From contig JAKADE010000234.1 of assembly GCA_021820785.1 (NCBI GenBank), positions 1 to 5,320 on the forward strand: a stretch of 5,320 bases of DNA, written 5' to 3'. This document shows, piece after piece, positions 1 through 5,320 of the stretch (position 1 is the stretch's first letter; each line of letters opens with the position of its first letter). The notes under the pieces were generated by a model, which was not told where the DNA came from, made no database searches, and was given only the letters and a program-made list of their open reading frames with translations. The DNA comes from Pseudomonadota bacterium (lineage in GTDB: Bacteria > Pseudomonadota > Gammaproteobacteria > Steroidobacterales > Steroidobacteraceae). A program made the position numbers and the translations under genes.

Positions 1-1
1 C

Positions 2-412
2 GGCATCAACACCGCCATCGTGGCGAAGAACCTCGGTGTCGAGGGCATCGGCTTCGCGATCCCGGTCGACATGGTGCGCGGCGTGCTGCACGACATCATC
101 AAGTACGGCAAGGTGATCCGCGGCTGGATCGGCATCGTGCCGGAGGACATCTCCAACACCCAGGCCCGTCAGGTCGGGCTGCCACGCGGCGGCGTGGTGA
201 TCGCCTATGTCTACGAGGGCAGCCCCGCGCAGAAGGTCGGCCTGAAGCCGGGCGATCTGCTGCTGAAACTCGGCGGCCAGGCAGTGCGCTCGGCTGAGCA
301 GGCGCGCGTCGAAATCGCGCGGCGCAAACCGGGCTCGACGCTGAAGGTGCAGGTGCTGCGCGGGCAGCAGACGCTCAACCTGACACTGGCGGTCAAGCAG
401 GGCCCCACCTGA
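2..412 (+). CDS. HtrA-family serine protease, single PDZ (DegS/AlgW-like), C-terminal part
   Basis: Partial gene: the reading frame is open to the left edge, so the true start is outside the window; the in-frame ATG codons here are internal. The 136 visible residues begin with GINTAI and the GIGFAIP motif (residues 15-21), which close the trypsin-like domain of HtrA proteases just after the active-site region. A linker helix ending in KVIRGWIGI leads into one PDZ domain (about residues 41-133). That domain contains the WIGI peptide-binding loop and the segment GSPAQKVGLKPGDLLLKLGG. The protein stops right after this PDZ, as in DegS and AlgW; DegP and DegQ carry two. In that family the PDZ senses the C-termini of misfolded outer-membrane proteins and activates periplasmic cleavage of an anti-sigma factor (RseA/MucA); this role is inferred by similarity. 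The catalytic triad and any N-terminal membrane anchor cannot be checked here. The family assignment is firm; the DegS-like subtype is likely. Confidence 0.9.
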   Translation, partial: GINTAIVAKNLGVEGIGFAIPVDMVRGVLHDIIKYGKVIRGWIGIVPEDISNTQARQVGLPRGGVVIAYVYEGSPAQKVGLKPGDLLLKLGGQAVRSAEQARVEIARRKPGSTLKVQVLRGQQTLNLTLAVKQGPT

Positions 413-430
413 GCGCGGCGCGGCTTGCGG

Positions 431-436
431 TACCAT
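431..436 (+). promoter_or_regulatory. weak candidate -10 box for pgl
   Basis: TACCAT matches the sigma-70 -10 consensus TATAAT at 4 of 6 positions. It would place transcription start near base 443, about 25 bases before the pgl ATG. No convincing -35 box lies 16-18 bases upstream. The 55-base gap between the protease stop and pgl would allow either read-through or a private promoter. Low confidence. Confidence 0.2.
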
Positions 437-467
437 CCCCGCACCCCCACGCACACAGAGATGGCCC

Positions 468-1178
468 ATGCAGAACGTTCAGATCCGCAGATTCGCGACC
501 CGCTCGGAGCTCGATGCGGCGCTCGCCGCACGACTCGAGGACGTCATCACCGCCGCCGCAACCTCCGGCGGTGCGGCCATCATGCTCTCCGGAGGACACA
601 CGCCGCTGCCGGCCTACCGGTTGCTCGCCGCGCGCCTCGCACACCGCGGCGAGGCGCTGCGCGGCAAGCTGCACCTGCTGTTCTCCGATGACCGCTACGT
701 GCCGGCGGAGTCCGAGCAGAGCAACTACCACGCCTCGCGGCCACTGATCGATGCGCTCGCGCTGCCGGACGAACAAGTGCTGCGGGTGCGCACCGAGCTG
801 CCGCTCGAGCAGGCCGCGCTCGACTATGAGCAGCGCCTGCGCGCACTCATGGATCAGGGGGTGAGCGTGACGCTCGGCATGCTCGGTCTTGGCGCCGACG
901 GACACACCGCGTCGCTGTTTCGCGCCTCGGACCTCGAGCGGGCCCGGGGCCGGCTGGCACTCGCGGTGAGCCGCCCCGACGGCCTCTCGGGCATCAGTGT
1001 CACGCCGCAGTTCATTGCCGGCATCGCGCAGCCGCTGTTCGTCGTGGCCGGCACGGGCAAGGCGCAGGCGATCGCGGGGCTCGAACGGCGCGACGCCCAG
1101 GTGGTGGCCGTGCAGGCCGTCGCCGCCTGCCCGCAGATCGAGCTGTGGGTCGAGCAGGCGGCCGAACAGGGCACTTGA
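468..1178 (+). CDS. pgl: 6-phosphogluconolactonase (DevB/SOL type)
   Basis: Hydrolyses 6-phospho-D-glucono-1,5-lactone to 6-phosphogluconate in the cytoplasm, the second step of the oxidative pentose phosphate and Entner-Doudoroff routes, after glucose-6-phosphate dehydrogenase. The 236-aa length is normal for the DevB/NagB-like family. Family motifs appear in order: the phosphate-binding loop LSGGHTP (40-46), FSDDRYVP (72-79) followed by SN (85-86), the signature LGLGADGHTASLF (139-151) with the probable catalytic His146, and GTGKAQAI (195-202). Two small departures from the usual sequence are His in place of Ser in LSGGxTP and Arg152 where SLFP is usual; neither removes a known catalytic residue. 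The ATG at 468 has only a weak AGAG ribosome site (457-460) seven bases upstream. An ATG at 461 is in another frame. The gene lies 55 bases after the HtrA-type protease and converges with the M16 peptidase gene. No zwf or edd, its frequent partners, is visible. Confidence 0.95.
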   Translation: MQNVQIRRFATRSELDAALAARLEDVITAAATSGGAAIMLSGGHTPLPAYRLLAARLAHRGEALRGKLHLLFSDDRYVPAESEQSNYHASRPLIDALALPDEQVLRVRTELPLEQAALDYEQRLRALMDQGVSVTLGMLGLGADGHTASLFRASDLERARGRLALAVSRPDGLSGISVTPQFIAGIAQPLFVVAGTGKAQAIAGLERRDAQVVAVQAVAACPQIELWVEQAAEQGT

Positions 1179-1188
1179 GGTCGCCGCC

Positions 1189-1225
1189 TCGCCCCCGGGC
1201 GCCTGTGGCAGGCGCCCGGGGGCGA
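1189..1225. terminator. strong hairpin between convergent genes, probable bidirectional terminator
   Basis: A perfect inverted repeat: arm 1189-1205 (TCGCCCCCGGGCGCCTG) pairs with 1209-1225, giving a 17-bp, almost all G+C stem with a three-base loop (TGG). It begins 11 bases after the pgl stop and ends 12 bases before the stop of the opposing M16 gene, the expected place for a terminator shared by two convergent genes. Neither strand has a T-run after the stem, so it is not a classical intrinsic terminator. It may instead act as a U-less terminator, a pause or Rho-assisted site, or a 3'-end stabiliser. Confidence 0.7.
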
Positions 1226-1231
1226 CTCTCG

Positions 1232-1245
1232 ACCCGCTAGCGGGT
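1232..1245. repeat. 14-bp perfect palindrome over the M16 stop codon
   Basis: ACCCGCTAGCGGGT reads the same on both strands. It contains the stop codon (TAG on the minus strand, bases 1237-1239) and the last two codons of the M16 gene. It lies seven bases from the larger hairpin at 1189-1225. It could add a small second stem to the 3' end of the M16 transcript, but with no loop bases it would fold poorly. It may be chance in GC-rich DNA. Confidence 0.4.
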
Positions 1246-3900
1246 GGGCGCCGGACCCTTCACGGCCATCACGAAGCCGTTCAGCCGGACCGCCCGGCGG
1301 AACGCCTGCTGCACCTGCGCAGCCGTGAGCGAGCGGTAGCGCCGAGCCGCCACCAGGCTCTCATCGAGCGGCTCGCCCCGCGAGGCGTAACCGAGCAATT
1401 GCTCGCCGATCGCATCGAAGCTCGACTCGCCGAGCGGCAGGCCGCGCAGCAGAATCCCCTTGGCGCGATCGAGGTCGGTGCGCGGGATCACGCCCTGCTG
1501 CATGCGCTTGAGATCCTTCAGCACCAGCGTTCGCGCGGCCAACACGTGATCCGGATCGCAGCCGTAGCTGACCGTGTACTCACCGCGGTGCTTGTCCAGC
1601 GCGAAGCCCGTGCTGACGTAGTACACCAGGCCCGACTGCTCGCGCAGGTCGTGGTAGAGCCACGAGGCGTAGAAACCGCCGCCCAGGATCTGGTTGCCGA
1701 GCCTGAGCGCGAAGCGCTCGGGGCTCTGGCGCGTCACCGGGACCATTTCGGTGAGCTGCACGCTGTCCTGCACCGCGCTGCGGTCCGGGGTCTGCAGGCT
1801 GCCGGGCGCATTCAACGGCACCGGCGGGTAGTCGACCTCGGGCTTCGGACCGTGGGCGAGCCAGCCGCCGAAGGTCTTGCCCACCACCCAGAGCGCCTCG
1901 GCGGGAGTGACTTTGCCGACCACGACGATCGTGGTCATGTCGGGCCGGTAGACATGCTCGTAGTACGCCTTGACCTTCGCCAGCGTGAGCGACAGCACGC
2001 TGCGCGGCGTCGGGTAGCGCAGCGACGGGTCGTGGGCCGGCACCAGCAGGCGCTGCAGTCCGATGCTGTTGAGGAAGCCGGGCGAGTGAATCTCTCCGTG
2101 CCACTCGCCGGCCTGTTCGCGCTGCATGTAGAGGAACGCCTGCGGCGTGAGCGCCGGATGCAGCTCGTTGTCGGCGAGCAGCGCCATGCCACGCGCGAAG
2201 TATTTCGCAGGCACGTCGAGCGAGAACTCCGGCCCCCCGCTCTCGTGCGCGGTGATGGCATCGAGCGCCGCCTGATACTGCAGCCGGTTCAGATGCGCAG
2301 AGCCGAACTGGAACATGGCATCGAGCACGTCGCTCACGCCCTTCTCGCCGCGCGGGGACTGCAAGTCGGAGTTGGTGCGCACCAGGCCCACCACCTGCAC
2401 CGTGTTGCTCACGGACTCCGGCTGCACGATGAGCCGCAGTCCGTTCGGCAGCGTGCGGCTCCAGGGGTGCAACTGCGTGCTCGGCTCAGGCAGCCGGGCA
2501 AATGCGCGCGCGGCCCACACCGGCAGCTTCACCGGCTTGCTGGGATTGGCGGCGAAGCTCTCCGGCCCGCCGAATCCTTTGCTGGTCACCGGCTTGCCCG
2601 AGCTCTGCGGCGTGAGGATGGCCGTGTAGGCGTGCGCGGGATTGAAGATGCGCCGCGCCAGCGCATCGACCTCGGCGGGCGTGACCGCCTCGAGTGAGGC
2701 CTTGATCGCCTCGGGCGAGGACAGCCCGTCGACCGCGAGCGCCGTGGACCATGCGCTCGCCAGTCCGTTGACGGAGTTCTTGGCGAACTCCAGATCGGCG
2801 ATGGCCTTGCGCTTGGCGGCCTGTACCAGCGCAGGGTTCACCCCGTGCTGCGCGGCGCGGGCCAGGATCGAGCGGACACGCGCCAGCACCGGGGCGGCCT
2901 TCCCGCCCCGAGGAAAGATGCCGACCGCTGCACCGAGGCCGGCACGCGGCAGGTTCTCGGCGAAGAACGTTCCGTAGAGCGCGGTACCGTCCATGCCCAT
3001 GCCGAACAGCGCGGCGCGCTTGGACGCGAGCGCATCGGCGAGCACCAGGGACGTGGCGTACTCCTTGCTGCGGATACCGGGCATGCGGTAGACGACGTAC
3101 ACCGGGCCGTAGGGACTGTCCGTCGGCAGGCGCAGCGTCTTGGCCGTCACGGGGCGGAAATGGTAAGCGGGACGGGGCGGCAAGGCGCGGCGCGGGATGG
3201 CGCCGAACAGGCGCTTCACCTCGGCCAGCGTCTCAGCCGGATCGACGTCCCCGGCGATCACCAGGATCGCGTTGTTGGGCGCATACCAGCGGTCATGGAA
3301 GCGCTTGAGCATCGCCGCGGTGGTCGCATTGAACGACGGCCGGGTACCGAGCGGGGTGTGCGCGTACGGGGTCCCGGCGAACAGGTGCGCGACCATCTCG
3401 GTATAGAACTTGAAGCTCGGGCTGGACAGATCCCGGGCGACTTCCTGCTCGATCGCCCCGCGCTCGAGGGCCCACTGTTTCGGCGCCATGTCCACCGCCC
3501 GCATGCGGATCGAGGCGATGTGCAGCGCCACGTTAAGATCGTGAGCGGGGACCACGAAGAAGTACTTGGTGACACTGTTGGTCGTCTCGGCGTCGAACGC
3601 CCCGCCCATGTTGGCCGTCACGGCGGCGAGCTGATTGGCGGTGAGCCCCGGGCTGCCGCGAAACATCATGTGCTCGGTGGCGTGGGCCATGCCCGGGAAG
3701 CCCCGGGGCGCCTCGTCGGATCCCACCAGGTAGTTCGTCTGCACGGAGACCACGGGCGCAAGCGGATCGCGCACGATCACGACGCGCAGCCCGTTGCTGA
3801 GTGTGGCTCGAGTCACCGCCGTGCCCCCGGCCGCCAGGGCCGGGCCGGCCGCGAGCACCGTTGCGAGCAGCGCCCAGCGCAGCATCGATCCGAACTTCAT
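1237..3900 (-). CDS. exported M16 (insulinase/pitrilysin) family zinc metallopeptidase, two-repeat single chain
   Basis: An 887-aa zinc-dependent endopeptidase, predicted periplasmic. The N-terminus has a Sec signal peptide: a short basic n-region with K2 and R8, a hydrophobic core (WALLATVLAAG), and likely AxA-type cleavage after about residue 23. There is no lipobox Cys. The first M16 half (about 30-430) carries the inverted zinc motif HATEH (His73, Glu76 base, His77). Glu153, in EQEVARD 76 residues further on, is the likely third zinc ligand. The second half (about 480-885) restarts with LPNGLRLIV, like LSNGLRVVIV in the first. Its equivalent site reads SDVLDAM and lacks the zinc ligands, so it is a non-catalytic half; its REQSGLVYYVSTGF segment (753-766) is the typical substrate-contact region. 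The start at 3900 is chosen for its Shine-Dalgarno site and signal peptide; the frame stays open 64 codons further upstream, but that part is low-complexity and unlike the family. It follows the membrane-protein gene on the same strand after 252 bases and converges with pgl. Substrate unknown; PqqL-like peptide degradation is one possibility. Confidence 0.93.
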   Translation of the reverse strand: MKFGSMLRWALLATVLAAGPALAAGGTAVTRATLSNGLRVVIVRDPLAPVVSVQTNYLVGSDEAPRGFPGMAHATEHMMFRGSPGLTANQLAAVTANMGGAFDAETTNSVTKYFFVVPAHDLNVALHIASIRMRAVDMAPKQWALERGAIEQEVARDLSSPSFKFYTEMVAHLFAGTPYAHTPLGTRPSFNATTAAMLKRFHDRWYAPNNAILVIAGDVDPAETLAEVKRLFGAIPRRALPPRPAYHFRPVTAKTLRLPTDSPYGPVYVVYRMPGIRSKEYATSLVLADALASKRAALFGMGMDGTALYGTFFAENLPRAGLGAAVGIFPRGGKAAPVLARVRSILARAAQHGVNPALVQAAKRKAIADLEFAKNSVNGLASAWSTALAVDGLSSPEAIKASLEAVTPAEVDALARRIFNPAHAYTAILTPQSSGKPVTSKGFGGPESFAANPSKPVKLPVWAARAFARLPEPSTQLHPWSRTLPNGLRLIVQPESVSNTVQVVGLVRTNSDLQSPRGEKGVSDVLDAMFQFGSAHLNRLQYQAALDAITAHESGGPEFSLDVPAKYFARGMALLADNELHPALTPQAFLYMQREQAGEWHGEIHSPGFLNSIGLQRLLVPAHDPSLRYPTPRSVLSLTLAKVKAYYEHVYRPDMTTIVVVGKVTPAEALWVVGKTFGGWLAHGPKPEVDYPPVPLNAPGSLQTPDRSAVQDSVQLTEMVPVTRQSPERFALRLGNQILGGGFYASWLYHDLREQSGLVYYVSTGFALDKHRGEYTVSYGCDPDHVLAARTLVLKDLKRMQQGVIPRTDLDRAKGILLRGLPLGESSFDAIGEQLLGYASRGEPLDESLVAARRYRSLTAAQVQQAFRRAVRLNGFVMAVKGPAPTR

Positions 3901-3905
3901 TGACG

Positions 3906-3921
3906 TCACCTCATCCTCCTC
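3906..3921 (-). promoter_or_regulatory. tandem Shine-Dalgarno sites of the M16 gene
   Basis: On the minus strand GAGGTGA (3906-3912) ends five bases before the ATG at 3898-3900, an ideal distance. A second purine-rich site, GAGGAGGA (3914-3921), lies just upstream. Together they decide the start at 3900 over the longer open frame to 4092. The five-base spacer plus the last bases of the first site form the palindrome TGACGTCA (3901-3908). Confidence 0.8.
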
Positions 3922-3990
3922 AGAAATCGATGGACTGCCGTGGGCTGCTCCGCCTGCCCGGCGCAGCGCTCCACCACACACTGTGACCGC

Positions 3991-3996
3991 ATCATA
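3991..3996 (-). promoter_or_regulatory. candidate -10 box for the M16 gene
   Basis: On the minus strand TATGAT matches the -10 consensus at 5 of 6 positions. It would start transcription near base 3984, with a leader of about 84 bases. No recognisable -35 box sits at the proper distance; the best TTGACA-like site (ATGACA, 4027-4032) is 30 bases away, too far. The inverted repeat at 3997-4020 occupies the spacer. Confidence 0.3.
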
Positions 3997-4020
3997 CCCT
4001 CGGCGCCGTGAGGCCGAGGG
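3997..4020. repeat. 8-bp inverted repeat next to the possible M16 promoter
   Basis: CCCTCGGC (3997-4004) and GCCGAGGG (4013-4020) are perfect inverted copies separated by eight bases. The repeat abuts the TATGAT box and covers the -10/-35 spacer, a position that fits an operator for a dimeric regulator. It could also form an RNA hairpin in read-through transcripts from the membrane-protein gene. No T-run follows. Chance is possible at this GC content. Confidence 0.35.
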
Positions 4021-4124
4021 GGCACGTGTCATGCACGGAATCGGCCCGAGAGGCCATGCAGTGCGGCGGGCCTTCAGATGGACCGGACTCACCGCCGCAC
4101 GTTCCCGCCCGCAGATGCACTATC

Positions 4125-4150
4125 CGGCACCCGGGCCGCCCGGCGTGCCG
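4125..4150 (-). terminator. possible terminator hairpin after the membrane-protein gene
   Basis: CGGCACCCGGG (4125-4135) pairs with bases 4139-4150. This forms an 11-bp stem with a three-base loop and one bulged base (4144). It starts two bases past the stop codon of the membrane-protein gene. On the minus strand it is followed by GATAG rather than a T-run, so its strength as a terminator is uncertain. It would separate that gene from the M16 gene. Confidence 0.4.
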
Positions 4151-4152
4151 CC

Positions 4153-5320
4153 TCAGGAGAGCCCGAGGTACGGATGCGGGAGATTCCGCAGGGCACGCCG
4201 GCCGAGTCCGGACAGTGTTGCGAACCCGAGGTAGCACAGCATCGTCCCGGCAAACACCGCATGACGCAGCCAGGCCGGCGCGGACTCACCCGGGAACGTG
4301 ACCACATTCAGTCCGGCGATGAACACCCCCTGGCCCAGGGCGGTCATCAGTCCGTACCCCCAGGACGGAACCGACACCCGGCCGAGGACCGAATACACGA
4401 CGGCCGCCTCGCCCGCCGGCGCCAATCCGAGGACCAGCGCGAGCAGCAGCGTGCGGTTCAGGTCATGGCTGAACAGCGCCTCGATCAGGACGGCGGCCGC
4501 GATCAGCGGCCACTGGCGCAGCCGGTTGCCACCCAACAGCACCCGCCGCAACCGTGCGGCCTGCTCGGTCGGCGTGCCCGACCGCGGCAGCAGCGCCAAC
4601 ACGGCCAGTTCGCCACCGGCCAGACGCCACCGCTTCAGCAGATGGGTGGCGCGCATCAGCGTGCCGATCATCAGCACGATCCCCAGCCCGAAGATCGGCA
4701 CCAGGGCCAGCAGCGCCCGCACCACGGCCGACACCCTGCCCTGGTAGACCAGCAAGGGCAGATTGACCAGCGCCAGTACGGCAATCACGCCGGCCGGCGC
4801 GCCAACGCGGCGCAGCAGGCTCGTGCGCGTCAGCGGCAGATGCGGGCCACCGAGGGCAACCCGCAGCCCGCGCAGCGGATCGGCCGGACCGGCCGCACGC
4901 AGCGCGACCTGCGGCTGCAGCCACTGCGGCACCTGCAGGCCGGACCGACCCATCGCAAGACTCAATACAGTCGACATCGGCAAGAAGCTGGACCGCGGCC
5001 CGGTCCAGCTGGAAAAGAGCATGATGGGTCGGCTGAGCCAGCCGATCGGACCGTGGGCGCGCTTCAGCACGCGCCGCCAGTTCCACGCACTGAGCAGCAC
5101 CGCCGGCACGACGAACGCCACACACACCACGACGAAGTGCGGATCCTGGGGCGCCATCGCCCGCCAGTGCCGCGCAGCAGCGAGCCCCTGCACCAGCGGC
5201 AGCAGGATCAGCGCCAGCACTACGACCCAGAACGGCAGCACGGCGTAAGCGAACCCCGCGGCAAGCCCGATCGCGAGCAGTTCGGTGAGCGGCGCAGGAT
5301 GAGCGCTCAGGATGCCGAGG
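4153..5320 (-). CDS. unrecognised multi-pass membrane protein, N-terminus outside window
   Basis: I do not recognise this family. The frame is open to the right edge, giving 388 visible residues ending in TGA at 4153-4155. No ATG, GTG or TTG precedes the GTG at 5239-5241. That GTG lies inside a continuous hydrophobic stretch and has no Shine-Dalgarno site, so the real start is probably beyond the window. About eight membrane-spanning segments are visible, near residues 13-47 (one long or two), 61-80, 177-193, 197-222, 270-285, 288-312, 321-341 and 353-371. A hydrophilic stretch of about 95 residues (82-176) separates the first group from the rest. A shorter one (223-269), with RWRLAGGELAVLALLPRSG and many Arg, divides the second group. 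Basic residues flank several segments, fitting an inner-membrane protein. There is no ATP-binding motif, metal-ligand cluster or catalytic signature. A permease-like component is conceivable but unsupported. It lies 252 bases upstream of the M16 gene on the same strand. Confidence 0.8.
   Translation of the reverse strand, partial: LGILSAHPAPLTELLAIGLAAGFAYAVLPFWVVVLALILLPLVQGLAAARHWRAMAPQDPHFVVVCVAFVVPAVLLSAWNWRRVLKRAHGPIGWLSRPIMLFSSWTGPRSSFLPMSTVLSLAMGRSGLQVPQWLQPQVALRAAGPADPLRGLRVALGGPHLPLTRTSLLRRVGAPAGVIAVLALVNLPLLVYQGRVSAVVRALLALVPIFGLGIVLMIGTLMRATHLLKRWRLAGGELAVLALLPRSGTPTEQAARLRRVLLGGNRLRQWPLIAAAVLIEALFSHDLNRTLLLALVLGLAPAGEAAVVYSVLGRVSVPSWGYGLMTALGQGVFIAGLNVVTFPGESAPAWLRHAVFAGTMLCYLGFATLSGLGRRALRNLPHPYLGLS

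Noticed and set aside
997..2697. A 566-codon open frame on the plus strand that overlaps the end of pgl and runs opposite the M16 gene
   Set aside because: Its product is rich in Arg, Ala and His with no domain pattern. It overlaps two well-supported genes, and long antisense frames are expected at this GC content.
2845..3903. A 352-codon plus-strand open frame opposite the N-terminal half of the M16 gene
   Set aside because: It has a composition typical of a shadow frame (Arg, Gly, His, Glu rich), no recognisable motif, and lies entirely within a conserved coding gene.
3971..3989. CACA-C-TGTG quasi-palindrome in the M16 leader as an operator
   Set aside because: The arms are only four bases long and too short to separate from chance.
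4027..4032. ATGACA on the minus strand as the -35 box paired with TATGAT
   Set aside because: The spacing is 30 bases, far beyond the 16-18 that sigma-70 promoters tolerate.
3901..4092. A 64-codon N-terminal extension of the M16 protein starting at 4092
   Set aside because: It would bury the signal peptide, has no family resemblance, and the strong Shine-Dalgarno sites sit directly before 3900.
4153..5241. GTG at 5241 as the start of the membrane protein
   Set aside because: No Shine-Dalgarno site precedes it, and the hydrophobic segment continues in frame upstream to the window edge.
1..5320. Novel defence, mobile or RNA system
   Set aside because: No direct-repeat array, transposase, integrase, tRNA-like fold or toxin-antitoxin pair was found on either strand; the genes look like ordinary chromosomal content.

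Overview
This is a high-GC (roughly two-thirds G+C by eye), gene-dense bacterial stretch. Both the DegS/AlgW-like protease and the DevB-type 6-phosphogluconolactonase are common in Proteobacteria. With the Sec-exported M16 peptidase, they make a Gram-negative, probably gammaproteobacterial, chromosome the best guess. This rests on protein style only; there is no rRNA or tRNA to place the organism.

Layout: (1) Bases 2-412, plus strand: the C-terminal part of an HtrA-family serine protease with a single PDZ domain; its protease domain lies mostly left of the window. (2) Bases 468-1178, plus strand: a complete 6-phosphogluconolactonase (pgl). (3) Bases 1189-1225: a strong GC-rich hairpin between two convergent genes. 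(4) Bases 1237-3900, minus strand: a complete exported two-repeat M16 zinc metallopeptidase of 887 aa. (5) Bases 3901-4152: a 252-base gap with ribosome-binding sites, a possible -10 element, an inverted repeat and a possible terminator hairpin. (6) Bases 4153-5320, minus strand: an unrecognised multi-pass membrane protein whose N-terminus lies beyond the right edge.

The two plus-strand genes are 55 bases apart and may be partly co-transcribed. They face the two minus-strand genes and meet at the 1189-1225 hairpin. The functions are only loosely connected: two envelope proteases (one probably a stress sensor), one cytoplasmic sugar-phosphate enzyme and one inner-membrane protein. I see no mobile element, CRISPR array, RNA gene, toxin-antitoxin pair or defence module, and no sign of a novel multi-gene system. 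The least explained item is the membrane protein.
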